A stretch of DNA of 64,000 nucleotides from Microscilla marina ATCC 23134 (lineage in GTDB: Bacteria; Bacteroidota; Bacteroidia; Cytophagales; Microscillaceae), in contig NZ_AAWS01000019.1 of assembly GCF_000169175.1 (NCBI RefSeq), positions 83,892 through 147,891 of the forward strand, written 5' to 3'. The notes beneath the pieces were generated by a model. The model was not told the DNA's origin and made no database searches. It saw nothing but the letters and a program-made list of their open reading frames with translations. Shown here in pieces: positions 44,653 through 54,416 of this stretch; position 1 is the stretch's first letter; each line of letters begins with the position of its first letter. Made by a program: the position numbers and the translations under genes.

Positions 44653-45119
44653 CTATTTTTTTAATACTTGCTCCGCATCCCTCAGAATATAAATCAAGAG
44701 ATCAAGATTACTGTTGTTGAGCTCTATCTGCCCTTTAAAGGTCGCTTTGCCTGTATCGAAATTACTGCGCTTGGTGTATACGTTCGAGTACACTCTCCGA
44801 TCCCGCACCCCCGCAGAAATAGCAACTTTTGAATGGCAAAGCCGACAACACCCAAAACTACCCTCCTCCATCATACATTTCGGTAGGAATCATGTAACCA
44901 ACTAATGGTAACTGTTTTGCCTTTGAGCGCCAGGATGGCCTTGTTAAACTTGGGAGAAAGCACAGGCGCCTTGTATTTCTTCAACCAGGATATTTTCAGG
45001 AGTGTACGTCAAATGTCGCTGTTGCTCGCTTCCAGCTCCGAAAATCGCTCATAGCTCAACAGCGCGATATTGGCTCCACCTACTACAATTAAGCTCAATA
45101 TGAGAAAGCCCTTTTTTAT
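44653..45119 (-). pseudogene. Decayed membrane-anchored CFFCG-motif protein (copy 1)
   Basis: In successive minus frames the DNA reads KKGFLILSLIVVGGANIALL (anchor, start codon now ATA), KAPVLSPKFNKAILALKGKT, then MIPTEMYDGGG with a TAG stop (44858-44860), then FWVLSALPFKSCYFCGGAGS, then SNFDTGKATFKGQIELNNSN to the end at 44653. The parts are in at least three frames, with a TGA at 45009-45011 and several shifts. It is a broken relative of a Bacteroidota family with a hydrophobic anchor and a Cys-x-Phe-Cys-Gly motif, function unknown. It lies beside the ABC operon. A second broken copy is at 51885. Confidence 0.75.
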
Positions 45120-45245
45120 GAAAATTCAGGTTTGTGGAAAACAACGACATATGTTTATGTTATTTAACAAATATAAAAGATTGTATTAGTTTATGCAACA
45201 GTATTGCAAAAGTTAACAAGTTGCAAAAAATCATCATATACAATA

Positions 45246-45280
45246 AAAGCCTGTGTTGATTTGTGCTAAACACAGGCTTT
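45246..45280 (-). terminator. Terminator after the second permease pair
   Basis: AAAGCCTGTGTT and AACACAGGCTTT form a 12-bp stem with an 11-base loop, and TTATTG follows on the minus strand. It lies 121 bases beyond the stop at 45401. The gap 45120-45400 otherwise shows nothing. Confidence 0.75.
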
Positions 45281-45400
45281 ATTTATTTACTTACTAATGA
45301 AAGTGTAAAATGAATGTATGTTGTCTCAAACAGCTCAAATATATCAAAAACTGTCCCTATACGCAACATTGATGCAAAAGCACTTAAGTTACTATAAAGC

Positions 45401-46813
45401 CTAAAACTTAAACAAGTTCATAATAAAACCAATCAACACTATGATCAATGAAAACAGAAACAACCCAGCTATATTATAAATAAACCTTGATGCTATCTTT
45501 GATTCATTGAATGTAAATTGAGGCCATTTATTGACCATTTCTTTAGTAAATTCTTTTTCGGCATAGACCATTGGGATAAAAAAGTCTTTCCATTTTTTAG
45601 TAAATCTACTGACACACTGTCGATAAGCTCTGTAATGATCGGTAGAGGTTTTTGCCAGTTCATTCAGTACGTCTTGCATCATAACAGATGGTGATAAAAA
45701 ACGAAGTCTTCTTTCCAAGTGCTGTTGTTGCACCAGTTTTTGATCAAATTTTTTAAGCAAAGGCATCATTTGTTTTTCTACCACCTCTTTAGAAGCAAAA
45801 TATCGTTGCCACCACCTGTAAGCAGTCCCTTCTTCAGCTTCTCTGCTCACCACAATCTCGGGGTGATCTCTTAAAAACTCATCTAGTATTTTATCTTGTG
45901 CTTTGTCTGCGGCTGCTTGTGCTTTTCTTACTTCATTGATCAAAATGGTTCTGGAGGGCATAGGGTAAATACTGGCAGACAATTGATTGATGACGGAGGG
46001 AACCATCAATACCAACAAAATCCACAGGCCAAGCAACGTAACCGCGTTTTTTTCGCTAGAATATCCAAACAGGTTTACTATAAAGCATAGGCCAAACCAA
46101 AAGAGTGCATAAAGCATGACCGCCAGGTAAAACTTGAAGGCGGTGTAGTTAAGTGATGCGCCGTTTGTTATCAGCGAAAGGGTGAGACCAGCCATAATAA
46201 TAAGCGCCATGACCAAAAAGCGTAAGATGGTTTTTTGTAGAAGCCACTGGTGAATACGAACAGGGTTGGCTGCCACTACTCTAAAAGAGCCCGATTCTTT
46301 TTCAATACTTAATATGTTGTAGCAAAATGCAATAACAATCAGAGGCAATAAGTAAATAAGCACAAAAGACAGGTCAAAGTTTCCAAAAAGCAAACGCACC
46401 GGGCTGGATAGTTCTGTAAACGATAGACTAATAGCGTCGTCGTTGATGGTAGGTTTGACATAATGGGTAAAAATATCGCTTTGCCCAATCGCGATAAAAC
46501 TCAAGTTAGCCGAGGGAAAAGCAGCTATCCGAGGGTTGTAGTTTCCAGTGGCGGTTGGCTGGGTAGGGTATTGCCAACTGGGTAGGTCTAATTTGTATCC
46601 TTTTTTGAGTGAGTCTAACCGAGCAAGCAATAGCTTGTCCTGCTGTTTCATTTCATTGATGGCCAATTTGATAGATTGGTCGCGTTGTTCTGTTCTTTTT
46701 TTTCCATTCCACCCGGCGTATACAAACAGAGCCAGTATCAAGCTGCTCAATACCAACAACCACTTGTTGCGATAAAGCTGCTTTAGTTCGGTGCGCATAA
46801 TTATTAAATTCAT
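45401..46813 (-). CDS. ABC-2 type permease without an adjacent ATPase (second of a pair)
   Basis: From the ATG at 46813 there are 470 residues, MNLIIMRTELKQLYRNKWLL. This start is 5 bases after the upstream gene's stop, whereas 46840 would overlap it by 22. There are about six membrane helices with a large extracytoplasmic loop after the first, and SPSVMMQDVLNELAKTSTDH near the end as in the permease at 40881. It is thus the paralog of that gene, and the pair 46819/45401 mirrors 42194/40881. It needs an ATPase that is not in this operon. Confidence 0.8.
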   Translation of the reverse strand: MNLIIMRTELKQLYRNKWLLVLSSLILALFVYAGWNGKKRTEQRDQSIKLAINEMKQQDKLLLARLDSLKKGYKLDLPSWQYPTQPTATGNYNPRIAAFPSANLSFIAIGQSDIFTHYVKPTINDDAISLSFTELSSPVRLLFGNFDLSFVLIYLLPLIVIAFCYNILSIEKESGSFRVVAANPVRIHQWLLQKTILRFLVMALIIMAGLTLSLITNGASLNYTAFKFYLAVMLYALFWFGLCFIVNLFGYSSEKNAVTLLGLWILLVLMVPSVINQLSASIYPMPSRTILINEVRKAQAAADKAQDKILDEFLRDHPEIVVSREAEEGTAYRWWQRYFASKEVVEKQMMPLLKKFDQKLVQQQHLERRLRFLSPSVMMQDVLNELAKTSTDHYRAYRQCVSRFTKKWKDFFIPMVYAEKEFTKEMVNKWPQFTFNESKIASRFIYNIAGLFLFSLIIVLIGFIMNLFKF

Positions 46814-46818
46814 TGCTT

Positions 46819-48225
46819 CTATATTTTTTTGGCTGACCATAAGAAGCCTGCCATTGATAAAATAAACCAGAAGAATAATGATATAATACTCCAGGTGTTT
46901 TTGCGGATGATTTGCCCTAGCTTAGGAGGCGAATAAGAAAACCTGGGAATTTTAGCCCATAACGATTTGTCGGCTTTATATGCCCAGTTGCCATAAGCGG
47001 AGTTTTTGGCAAAGTCGCCATTGAGAGTTTTCTGTAACTGAAGTCGGTATTTTTCAGCCGCATCTAAAAAATGCCAATGAGTGCCATAATCAGTGTGTGC
47101 CAAAGACATTGAAAGGAAACGAACCGGAAGGTAAGGAGATAAGACAGAGAGCCTGTTGTAGACCTTCTTTTGTTGTTGATAAGTGCGTCTGAGCGCCTTG
47201 TAATGTTCAAAATACACCTTGGCTTCGTGCTCTTCGCCTTTTTGCATACGATATCCATCATAATTAAAAGGTAAGTCCTCTAGCTTGGAAACCTTGTAGG
47301 CCTTGAGTGTTTCTTTTTCCAGTTTTTTTGCGGCAGCACTCCAGGGGGTGTGTCCGTCCAGGCCCTGCGCTTTGTCTTTTTCAATTGCCGCGGTAAACTG
47401 TTGTTGGGTAGGATATGGATGCAGCAAATCTGTAATAGTAGTAGAGGCTTTGGGCAAAGCAAGGCAAGTAATCATCCATATTGCCAAAAGGCTTACCAGT
47501 GAAAGGCTTGCGTGTTTAATATGAATTGAACCAATTAATACTATCGAGTTGAATATGGCATAATAGATTAAATATGTAAAAAACACCAGGCCAAAAGTTC
47601 CCCAGTCCAATCCAGTGAGTACATTGGTTTGACTTAGAAAAATTGTCAACATCAAAAATGTAAATCCAGTAATACCCAATATAAGGGCGTACATACCCAA
47701 CCATTTGCCTGCCACCAGCGAGCGCATAGAAACTCCCTGGCTTTTGACCAGCCTTAGTGTTCCCTTTTCATGTTCTTTGCTTACCACATTGTGCCCAATC
47801 AGTATGATAAACAACGGGATCAAAAAGAGTAAAACAAAGTCGGGGGTAATGCTACCAAACCTAGATAAGCCGGTTTGGTCGGCAGCAGCCATAAACTGTG
47901 CTTCGTTGCGTTTATGAGCCTCGAGATATACCGAAATACCCAAATACCGGTCTACTCCCGGATCAATTAGCGACAGAGGATACTTGGGTTTAAAAGCATA
48001 GGTGCCATAATGGGCCGCACTGTGGGGGTTTTTGTTGTCTTGGTTTTCCCAAATACTGCGTTCACTTACTCGAGCACCTTCATACTGTTTGTTGGTCTGT
48101 TGATAGTGCCTGTAACTCAGCAGGGTAGCTACCATCATGAGCAGTAAGACAATGCCCAGCGAAATGGTGAACTGCCCTGATCTTGTGATTTCCCTGACTT
48201 CTTTTTTGGCTATTTTCCAGATCAT
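46819..48225 (-). CDS. ABC-2 type permease with DUF3526-like region, without an adjacent ATPase (first of a pair)
   Basis: From the ATG at 48225 (IWKIAKKEVREITRSGQFTIS) there are 468 residues. An upstream extension to 48321 is not protein-like and is rejected. The motif SMSLAHTDYGTHWHFLDAAE and the insertion NPHSAAHYGTYAFKPKYPLS match the permease at 42194 (NPHSAAHYGHIAFKPKP), so the two are homologs. It lies 305 bases after the TonB-dependent receptor and 5 before the second permease. The order receptor-permease-permease suggests export or recycling of the receptor's ligand, but this is inference. Confidence 0.82.
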   Translation of the reverse strand: MIWKIAKKEVREITRSGQFTISLGIVLLLMMVATLLSYRHYQQTNKQYEGARVSERSIWENQDNKNPHSAAHYGTYAFKPKYPLSLIDPGVDRYLGISVYLEAHKRNEAQFMAAADQTGLSRFGSITPDFVLLFLIPLFIILIGHNVVSKEHEKGTLRLVKSQGVSMRSLVAGKWLGMYALILGITGFTFLMLTIFLSQTNVLTGLDWGTFGLVFFTYLIYYAIFNSIVLIGSIHIKHASLSLVSLLAIWMITCLALPKASTTITDLLHPYPTQQQFTAAIEKDKAQGLDGHTPWSAAAKKLEKETLKAYKVSKLEDLPFNYDGYRMQKGEEHEAKVYFEHYKALRRTYQQQKKVYNRLSVLSPYLPVRFLSMSLAHTDYGTHWHFLDAAEKYRLQLQKTLNGDFAKNSAYGNWAYKADKSLWAKIPRFSYSPPKLGQIIRKNTWSIISLFFWFILSMAGFLWSAKKI

Positions 48226-48319
48226 AGTTTTAGGTAATTTTTCATGGTTTGCAAACGAGGCCTTGCGCCAGTCTTTTTCGCAAAAATGACCAAGACACAA
48301 GAGTTGTTGATCTTGAAAC

Positions 48320-48513
48320 ATTCCCCTTTTTTGGCCAAGGTTTTCTTATAAAAGAATCTTTAGGAGAATATACCCCTGAAAAACCATATTTCCGCCTCGG
48401 GCAGTGTCTCCACGCCCGATCGAAACCTTGTGCTTGCAAGCTTCAGAGAGGTTTCTCACTTTTTATAAGAAAGCCCTACTTTTTTGGCCAAACTACTGTC
48501 AAAAAAAGGGAAT
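48320..48513. repeat. MITE-like inverted-repeat element
   Basis: The outer ends ATTCCCCTTTTTT and AAAAAAAGGGAAT are inverted, and inside them GTTTTCTTATAAAAG faces CTTTTTATAAGAAAG. The centre has a CGGGC/GCCCG hairpin. Length is about 194 bp. No target duplication is clear. It fills the gap between the TonB receptor and the permease genes. Confidence 0.5.
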
Positions 48514-48530
48514 ATTTTATTAGTGCTCAC

Positions 48531-51017
48531 TTAAAAACTATAGTGAATCGAAAATAAGGTTCTGCGGGGCGGTTGTGGCAACCAAAAGTAACCAAACGAG
48601 TTAAAATAGGTGCGCTCATCAGTTAGGTTTTCAATATTGAATCGCAGCAGTAGCTTTTTGTATTGATAACCCACCATCAAAGACATCTTCGTATTGGCAA
48701 AATGGGTTTGGCCTTCGCTGTTATCTTTATCTCCAAAATACTGCGCCTGATAAAACACTCCATAACCAAGCGAAAGACCTTTTAGAATTCTCGAAAACTT
48801 ATAATTAGCCCATAACCCAAGGCTATGGTTAGGGGCATTTTCTAACTCATTACCTTTTTTGAAAATAACATCATCAAGCAGGGAAGTTTGTAAATAAGTA
48901 TAATTACCTGAAACATTTAATTCATTGGTGATCTTCCCGTTAAAATCAAGTTCCACCCCCTGGCTTCGTTGTGCATTTGAAATATACAAGATATGTCCAT
49001 CTATGGAAACTTCGGCAGGGTCATAGCTTACCCCCCTTTCGTCGGCCAAGGTAGCTAAAATAAAACTGGGCTGGTTTTCTTTTCTGAGCGAAAAAGCCGC
49101 CAGCGTTATGCCCAGTTTTTCATTCAAAAGATTGGCTTTCACACCAGCCTCAAATTGTCTACCTAAAGTTGGATCTAAAAACTCTGTAGGTTTGTACCTG
49201 TGTCGGCCGTTTACCTCAAAACTCTCTGCATAAGAAGCATAAATTGAAATATTTGATTTTATCTTAAAAACCATCCCTAACCTCGGAATAACCGGATTAT
49301 CTGTCACGTTTAAATAGTCATCTGGTCTTTCTGATTCATTGTCATAGTCTCTATCTCTTTTAAACCAGTTAAAGCGTACTCCCAACAAAAAGTGCAGTTT
49401 ATCATTAAACAACATCAGTTGCTCTTGAATATTTAAACCGGTTCTTGTCAAAACATCCTTATAAGGGCTTGGTGTGGCGTTTAACTCTAGAATATTATTC
49501 ATAATTGATGGATCTGGATTGTTGAAAGACCCAATAGAATTAGGAAAACGCTCATAAGTAATTCTATCGGTTGAATACGTATAATCAAAACCTACAAATA
49601 CACTGTGGTTGATGCTTCCTGTTTTGAAGCTGTAATTTAATTCCAGCAGGTTAGCATAGTTATTTAGTGCATTAAATGTGGCAGAATTGCCAAACTCTAT
49701 GATGGGTTCGTTTAGTACAATATCCTGATTGTTATTTACCAGTGTAACATCCAAAGCCTGTAATGAAGGATGGTTGGCCGGGTCATTACTATTGATCCCA
49801 AAACTACTTAATGCCACGGTATCTCCTACACTGTGTACCCAATTTTGCCATATGCCTCGATTAAGACGTGGAACAGATTGGTATTGATTGGTAAGTCTAA
49901 TCTGAAGGTTGGCAAGTGGCTTCAACTCCAGCGTAGAAACCAGGCTTGTTTCGGTAAACTCATTACGGGCGGCGGGGTTTCCATAAAAGCGATTATATGG
50001 GATAGAACGTGCCTCTTCGAGGGTTACACCTGGCACAAAAATACCAGGGTCCTCCACACTCTTATCTTGTCTAAATATCCCCTCTACTGTCCAATTCACC
50101 TTGTTGTTGGGTCTATACAAAAATGATGGATTAAGCATAATATATTCATTCGTGACTCTGTCGCGGTAACTATTTGCTTTTTCATAAGTAGCATTTAAGC
50201 GCATAGCCATCTTTCCATCGGTATCCAGTTTTTTGTTAAAATCCAAAGAAGGTCTCACCAAGCCCCAAGAACCCATAGTTAAACGCAAATTGGTAAAGTC
50301 GGTCAATTGGGGCTTTTTGGTTACAAAGTTGATAACTCCTCCTGGCGATACATCTCCATACAACACTGAGGCAGGCCCTTTCAAAATCTGTACTTCCTCA
50401 ATATGATCAGAAAAGTGATTCCCTTCGTTCATAATAAGCAGACCATTTCGTCTGTAATTGGCATCGGTTAATAAAAAACCTCTGGACGACACCGCAAGTC
50501 TTCGGGAACCATTGCCCCAGGCAGCCGTATTTTGAATACCACTTATGTTTCTAAAAACCTCTCTCAGGTTAATGATTTGTTGTTGCTGGATTATTTGTTT
50601 ATCAATGACTTGCACTGCCATAGGTATATCCAACAGCTCCAGATTTGTTCTGGTAGCAGAAACAATCTTCTTACGTTGTCCATAAACGGCTATTTCATCC
50701 AGATTATACGTAGCTTCTTGCAGCGAAATATCTACCCTGGTTTTTTCATTTGCTTTTACACTTACGGGCAATCGTTGTTTTCCAAAACCCACCTTTGTAA
50801 CCATCAAGGTGTAATTACCCACAGGTATATTTTCCAGAGAATAATTACCGTTGGCGTCAGAGGTAGTCCCAAGTGACGTTTTTACCAATAATAAGTGGAC
50901 TCCCGACTGCGGTTTATTCGCCTTATCTTTTATGGTTCCGAAAATGCTACCCGTTTGACCAAACCCAATTTGAGTTATGAACAGGAAAACTAATATGAAA
51001 GTAATATTGGATCGCAT
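48531..51017 (-). CDS. TonB-dependent siderophore-type outer membrane receptor
   Basis: The 828 residues have a signal peptide (ITFILVFLFITQIGFGQ), a carboxypeptidase-regulatory-like domain (GTIKDKANKPQSGVHLLLV, about 27-105), a plug domain (LLDIPMAVQVIDKQIIQQQQ, then SVLYGDVSPGGVINFVTKKP) and a 22-strand barrel ending FSIHYSF, the typical terminal Phe. The plug pattern and the LLDIPMAVQVI start fit ferric-siderophore receptors, but the ligand is unknown. It is followed by two ABC-2 permeases. A broken receptor of the same type lies just upstream (51199-51396). Confidence 0.88.
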   Translation of the reverse strand: MRSNITFILVFLFITQIGFGQTGSIFGTIKDKANKPQSGVHLLLVKTSLGTTSDANGNYSLENIPVGNYTLMVTKVGFGKQRLPVSVKANEKTRVDISLQEATYNLDEIAVYGQRKKIVSATRTNLELLDIPMAVQVIDKQIIQQQQIINLREVFRNISGIQNTAAWGNGSRRLAVSSRGFLLTDANYRRNGLLIMNEGNHFSDHIEEVQILKGPASVLYGDVSPGGVINFVTKKPQLTDFTNLRLTMGSWGLVRPSLDFNKKLDTDGKMAMRLNATYEKANSYRDRVTNEYIMLNPSFLYRPNNKVNWTVEGIFRQDKSVEDPGIFVPGVTLEEARSIPYNRFYGNPAARNEFTETSLVSTLELKPLANLQIRLTNQYQSVPRLNRGIWQNWVHSVGDTVALSSFGINSNDPANHPSLQALDVTLVNNNQDIVLNEPIIEFGNSATFNALNNYANLLELNYSFKTGSINHSVFVGFDYTYSTDRITYERFPNSIGSFNNPDPSIMNNILELNATPSPYKDVLTRTGLNIQEQLMLFNDKLHFLLGVRFNWFKRDRDYDNESERPDDYLNVTDNPVIPRLGMVFKIKSNISIYASYAESFEVNGRHRYKPTEFLDPTLGRQFEAGVKANLLNEKLGITLAAFSLRKENQPSFILATLADERGVSYDPAEVSIDGHILYISNAQRSQGVELDFNGKITNELNVSGNYTYLQTSLLDDVIFKKGNELENAPNHSLGLWANYKFSRILKGLSLGYGVFYQAQYFGDKDNSEGQTHFANTKMSLMVGYQYKKLLLRFNIENLTDERTYFNSFGYFWLPQPPRRTLFSIHYSF

Positions 51018-51198
51018 AAATTACAGTATGTTTTATGATTGGATTAATAGATTGAATATGAATAGTGTCATTCAAATACTAGCAGGTTTTGATTTCTCCC
51101 GTACAGAATGAGTGATTGATAAAAGTCTGTTAAGCCAGCCAGGAACATATTAAAAGCAGGTGGATACAATAAAACTACCTGCGGAATGTTTTTAGAAT

Positions 51199-51396
51199 TT
51201 ATAAGCCAGTGAGTGATGCTACGGTTCTTCGAGGAAACTGAGGTACAGAGGAACCAACAATGAATCTTTGGAAAGTTTCAACATTGGACAAGTTTTGAAT
51301 GTTGAGTTGAAACTTTAAATGTTTGTGTTGATACCCCATCATCACATCAAAGCGGGCAAAGACCTCCTCTATGATATTTACCTCCGAAGCCCGTGT
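51199..51396 (-). pseudogene. C-terminal remnant of a TonB-dependent receptor
   Basis: The open frame of 66 codons reads SEVNIIEEVFARFDVMMGYQ, then KHLKFQLNIQNLSNVETF, then SVPQFPRRTVASLTGL, and stops at 51199. This aligns with the end of the intact receptor at 48531 (VGYQYKKLLLRFNIENLTDE; PQPPRRTLFSIHYSF). An in-frame TAA lies just upstream, and the rest of the gene (about 750 codons) is absent, so it is a truncated copy. Confidence 0.8.
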
Positions 51397-51884
51397 TTAA
51401 AAATATAAGTCACCATATCCCATAATTTGTGTAAGTGGGACAAATAGTTTTTTCATTCGGAAAAGACACACTTCTCCGCTTTATTACAGCATTAAAAAAA
51501 GTAAATAGAATGGGTATGTAACGATGAGTAGCTACTCTTAAAGCCCTGAATTAAAGCAAGTAGTTTAGTACCTCAACCTCTAAATACCTGATACATTATT
51601 TCGGCGATATTTGCCCCCTGACTTTACTTAAAAAATATCGCGTAGCTCCGGTTCCGATATGCATCGGAATTGTAAACTAACTCTGCTCAATTAGCCGTTG
51701 GCAGAGCTCGGCACAGCAAAGCTGTAGCCATCGGTTTTTGAAGTTCATCAGAGAACAAATCTCATCCAAAATAAATGGTGCATTTACTTAGAGGATAAGG
51801 TACTAGATTGAAAAATTCGAAGCGAAGGTATAGAATTAATTTTAAATATGCAACATTGTTGCATAAGCAATGATGTTGCTGTTA
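51397..51884. other. Gap between two decayed genes
   Basis: These 488 bases show no gene. There is a hairpin TTCCGAT-ATGC-ATCGGAA at 51652-51669, related to 30923-30938. The area probably once held the 5' part of the truncated receptor, but no receptor-like frame remains. Confidence 0.4.
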
Positions 51885-52358
51885 TTAGCCTGCTCTTGTT
51901 GCCTCATTTAGAATGTAAAATAAGTGCTCAGGGTTTTTAGTATTCAAGGTCAGTTTTCCCTTTATTTTCAGTCGTTTACCATCAAGCCGAATACCTTTGG
52001 GGCTGTTTGCCCCCACTATAGATTCGGGGCTAGCCGCTCCACAAAAAAAACATTGCTGAATAGGGAAATACGACAGCATGAAAAAGGGCTGATTTTTATC
52101 TTCGGGCAATGGCTGATCCAGGGAACGAGCCGTATCGGTGAGTTCAGTTTCATCGGACACCAACTCTTCGGTTTATTTTTGTCCAATTTTTTGCCCTTTA
52201 CGAGCTTGCTCCACTCTTTTGTCAGTGGGGCGGTAGGCTGCCAGGTCTCGACTTCCCCGGTGGTGGGTAAAATTATCGATAATGAGCGCTACTACTAAAA
52301 AAACGGGTAAAATGTACAACCAATTTTCAGGCGTTCTCCAAACAAACTGATATTTAAA
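51885..52358 (-). pseudogene. Decayed membrane-anchored CFFCG-motif protein (copy 2)
   Basis: The last 92 codons read QPLPEDKNQPFFMLSYFPIQ, then QCFFCGAASPESIVGA and LNTKNPEHLFYILNEATRAG. Upstream, in other frames, RTPENWLYILPVFLVVALII (a membrane anchor) and TWQPTAPLTKEWSKLVKGKK can be read, with a TAA at 52173-52175 and at least one shift between. The gene order anchor, middle, Cys motif is as in the copy at 44653. Like that copy it is broken. Confidence 0.65.
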
Positions 52359-52461
52359 ATGAGTAGGCTGTTTTCAGATTTTTGTGTGTTTAGACTTTTT
52401 AAATAGAAGCTAATCTTCTAACCAAACTTAATAGCTAAATTGATTAGAGTTAGTGTACTGT

Positions 52462-52893
52462 GATGCGGTCATTTTGAACGCAGTGAAAAATCTGGTGCGT
52501 AATTGTTTGAATTCAGACTTTTCACGTTGCCCAAAATACTTCTTTTATGTACAATCAAATCAATCGCTACACAGCTTGATGTGAACGTTATCTGCTCATC
52601 CCACCAATCCTTTCGCTTCTCTGAATCAAGCCAAGTTAAAAACTTGCCCTTATTTGCTGGTGTTAAGTCTGGGGGATGGATTTTGTCATTTTGAACGCAG
52701 TGAAAAATCTGGTGCGTAATTGTTTGAATTCAGACTTTTCACGTTGCTCAAAATACTTCTTTTATGTACAATCAAATCAATCGCTACACAGCTTGGTGTG
52801 AACGCTATCTGCTCATCCCACCAATCCTTTCGCTTCTCTGAACCGAGCCAAGTTAAAAACTTGCCCTTATTTGCTGGTGTTAAGTCTGGAGAC
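52462..52893. repeat. Dispersed repeat A, copies 2 and 3 in tandem
   Basis: Two copies of about 210 bp lie head to tail (52462-52680, 52685-52893), each nearly identical to 39811-40020. Both start with the CATTTTGAACGCAGTG hairpin arm and end with GGTGTTAAGTCTGG. Copy 3 ends at the last base before the stop codon of the lipoprotein gene (52894). Confidence 0.8.
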
Positions 52894-54309
52894 TTATAGG
52901 TTTACCTCATAAATCAACGTTCCTCTTTCACTTGGAAGATTCCCTTCGCTAGGCATAAAACAAGTAATGACATATTCATTGCCCGAAAGATGGGTAATAG
53001 AAGGGTTGGCAAAAGAGGTAGCGTTGAGGGGAGTTTGGATATTTACTCTGGTATAAAAGCCTCCCTCACCCAACATTACATTCCAGGTGTCCCAACTGTT
53101 ATAAGCCTTTTGGGCTTCCTGTAGGGTCAAGGTTTGCCCTTGGTATTGAAAGCTCTTGCGGCTTCCGATGTTTCCCCTAAAATCCATTTCACGCAGGTTG
53201 TAGTTGGCTATAGCATCTTGCCAACTATTCCACTGGCTGCCATTGGTCAATACTCCAAACGCCAGTTTGTCTACAGGTACCCCTTGTATTTGATCATAAT
53301 AATGAAATCCTAAGGCAATAGAGCCATTCAAGGGAGAGGTGCCGCTCAATGCCCTGATGTCTGGAGTGCCTTCCACATTGTTTTTGCCTATTTGTCGTTC
53401 CAGTTTTTTGTCAAACGAGAAACGGTTGACCACTAGTTCTTCGTAAGAGTCATAATAACGCAGTCGAATGTTATTTGCCCCTTGTTGTTTGTCTTCTTCG
53501 TATGTAATCAGGTAACCATTGCCCCACTTTACTATGTCGCCCTGGTGGGCATTTACATCAATTTGTACCACCTTTACCCAGTTTTTCAAATCATTGGAAG
53601 CTCCCAATACCAGGTTAAAATTGTCTCCGTTGGTGTGCACATGGTAAGTGCCCAAGTACTTAAACCCATTCATCCCATTGCGTTCGGTGGCTACTATCTT
53701 CAACACATCCAAGCCCCTGTTTGCACTGTCTTTGGCGGCAAATAATGGGTCTTGAGTCGCATTTGCCAGCTTTGCCAGCAAGGGGGCGTGTGCCTGAGGC
53801 AAGTACCAACTATAACCCAATTGCACGAGTTTTTGTACAGGCATTTGTTGCAGAGCGGGTACCGAGTACTCTTCCAAACGAAGCGAGTTTTCAACGATGA
53901 GCGTATTTACAATATCGGGTAAACTCATCTCCTTAAGCGTCTGGGCACTTCTGATGCCCGCTTTTCTGAGCAAATCGTAGGCAAGGGCATAGGCTGCCAA
54001 TTGTTGCTGGTTGATGTTTGTCAACGAAGCGATGTCGTTTGCTGTTCTTTTGTTCAGTTCTACAATCATCGTGTTTGCCATGTCATCGGTTGACATCTGG
54101 GGCAGTTCAAAGTAAGTACGCCACTGGGTATTGAGCAAGGTAGCCGCCAACATACTCTGTTGAGATATGGACGCAGTAGTACGGACATTACTACTTGCCA
54201 GTGCTTGAGGGTGCTCCTTTTGGGGTTGTATGTTGCTTCTCTTATGGCAACCAAACAAGGCGCCACAAGCAAGCAGGGCACAAATTACACGCGTATATAA
54301 ATATTTCAT
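52894..54309 (-). CDS. Lipoprotein with a beta-propeller-like C-terminal part
   Basis: The 471 residues begin with a lipoprotein signal (YLYTRVICALLACGALFGC, lipobox LFGC). About residues 50-190 are helical; from 200 on, repeated strand motifs (GFKYLGTYHVHTNGDNFNLV, SNDLKNWVKVVQIDVNAHQG, DIVKWGNGYLITYEEDKQQG) with Asp and Trp resemble the blades of GH43/sialidase-like five-bladed propellers. No catalytic acids can be assigned, so enzyme function is not claimed. It is surface- or periplasm-anchored. Its stop codon touches repeat A. A terminator separates it from the giant protein gene upstream, so it is a separate unit. Confidence 0.65.
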   Translation of the reverse strand: MKYLYTRVICALLACGALFGCHKRSNIQPQKEHPQALASSNVRTTASISQQSMLAATLLNTQWRTYFELPQMSTDDMANTMIVELNKRTANDIASLTNINQQQLAAYALAYDLLRKAGIRSAQTLKEMSLPDIVNTLIVENSLRLEEYSVPALQQMPVQKLVQLGYSWYLPQAHAPLLAKLANATQDPLFAAKDSANRGLDVLKIVATERNGMNGFKYLGTYHVHTNGDNFNLVLGASNDLKNWVKVVQIDVNAHQGDIVKWGNGYLITYEEDKQQGANNIRLRYYDSYEELVVNRFSFDKKLERQIGKNNVEGTPDIRALSGTSPLNGSIALGFHYYDQIQGVPVDKLAFGVLTNGSQWNSWQDAIANYNLREMDFRGNIGSRKSFQYQGQTLTLQEAQKAYNSWDTWNVMLGEGGFYTRVNIQTPLNATSFANPSITHLSGNEYVITCFMPSEGNLPSERGTLIYEVNL

Positions 54310-54416
54310 AAGTATAATTTTTATGGTGATGATGTGATAGAGGTTGAAAAGTGATGGGTTTTATGTTAGAAGTAGTCTACCTTTTTTGGCAACAATTCAT
54401 CATAAAATTTAAAAAA

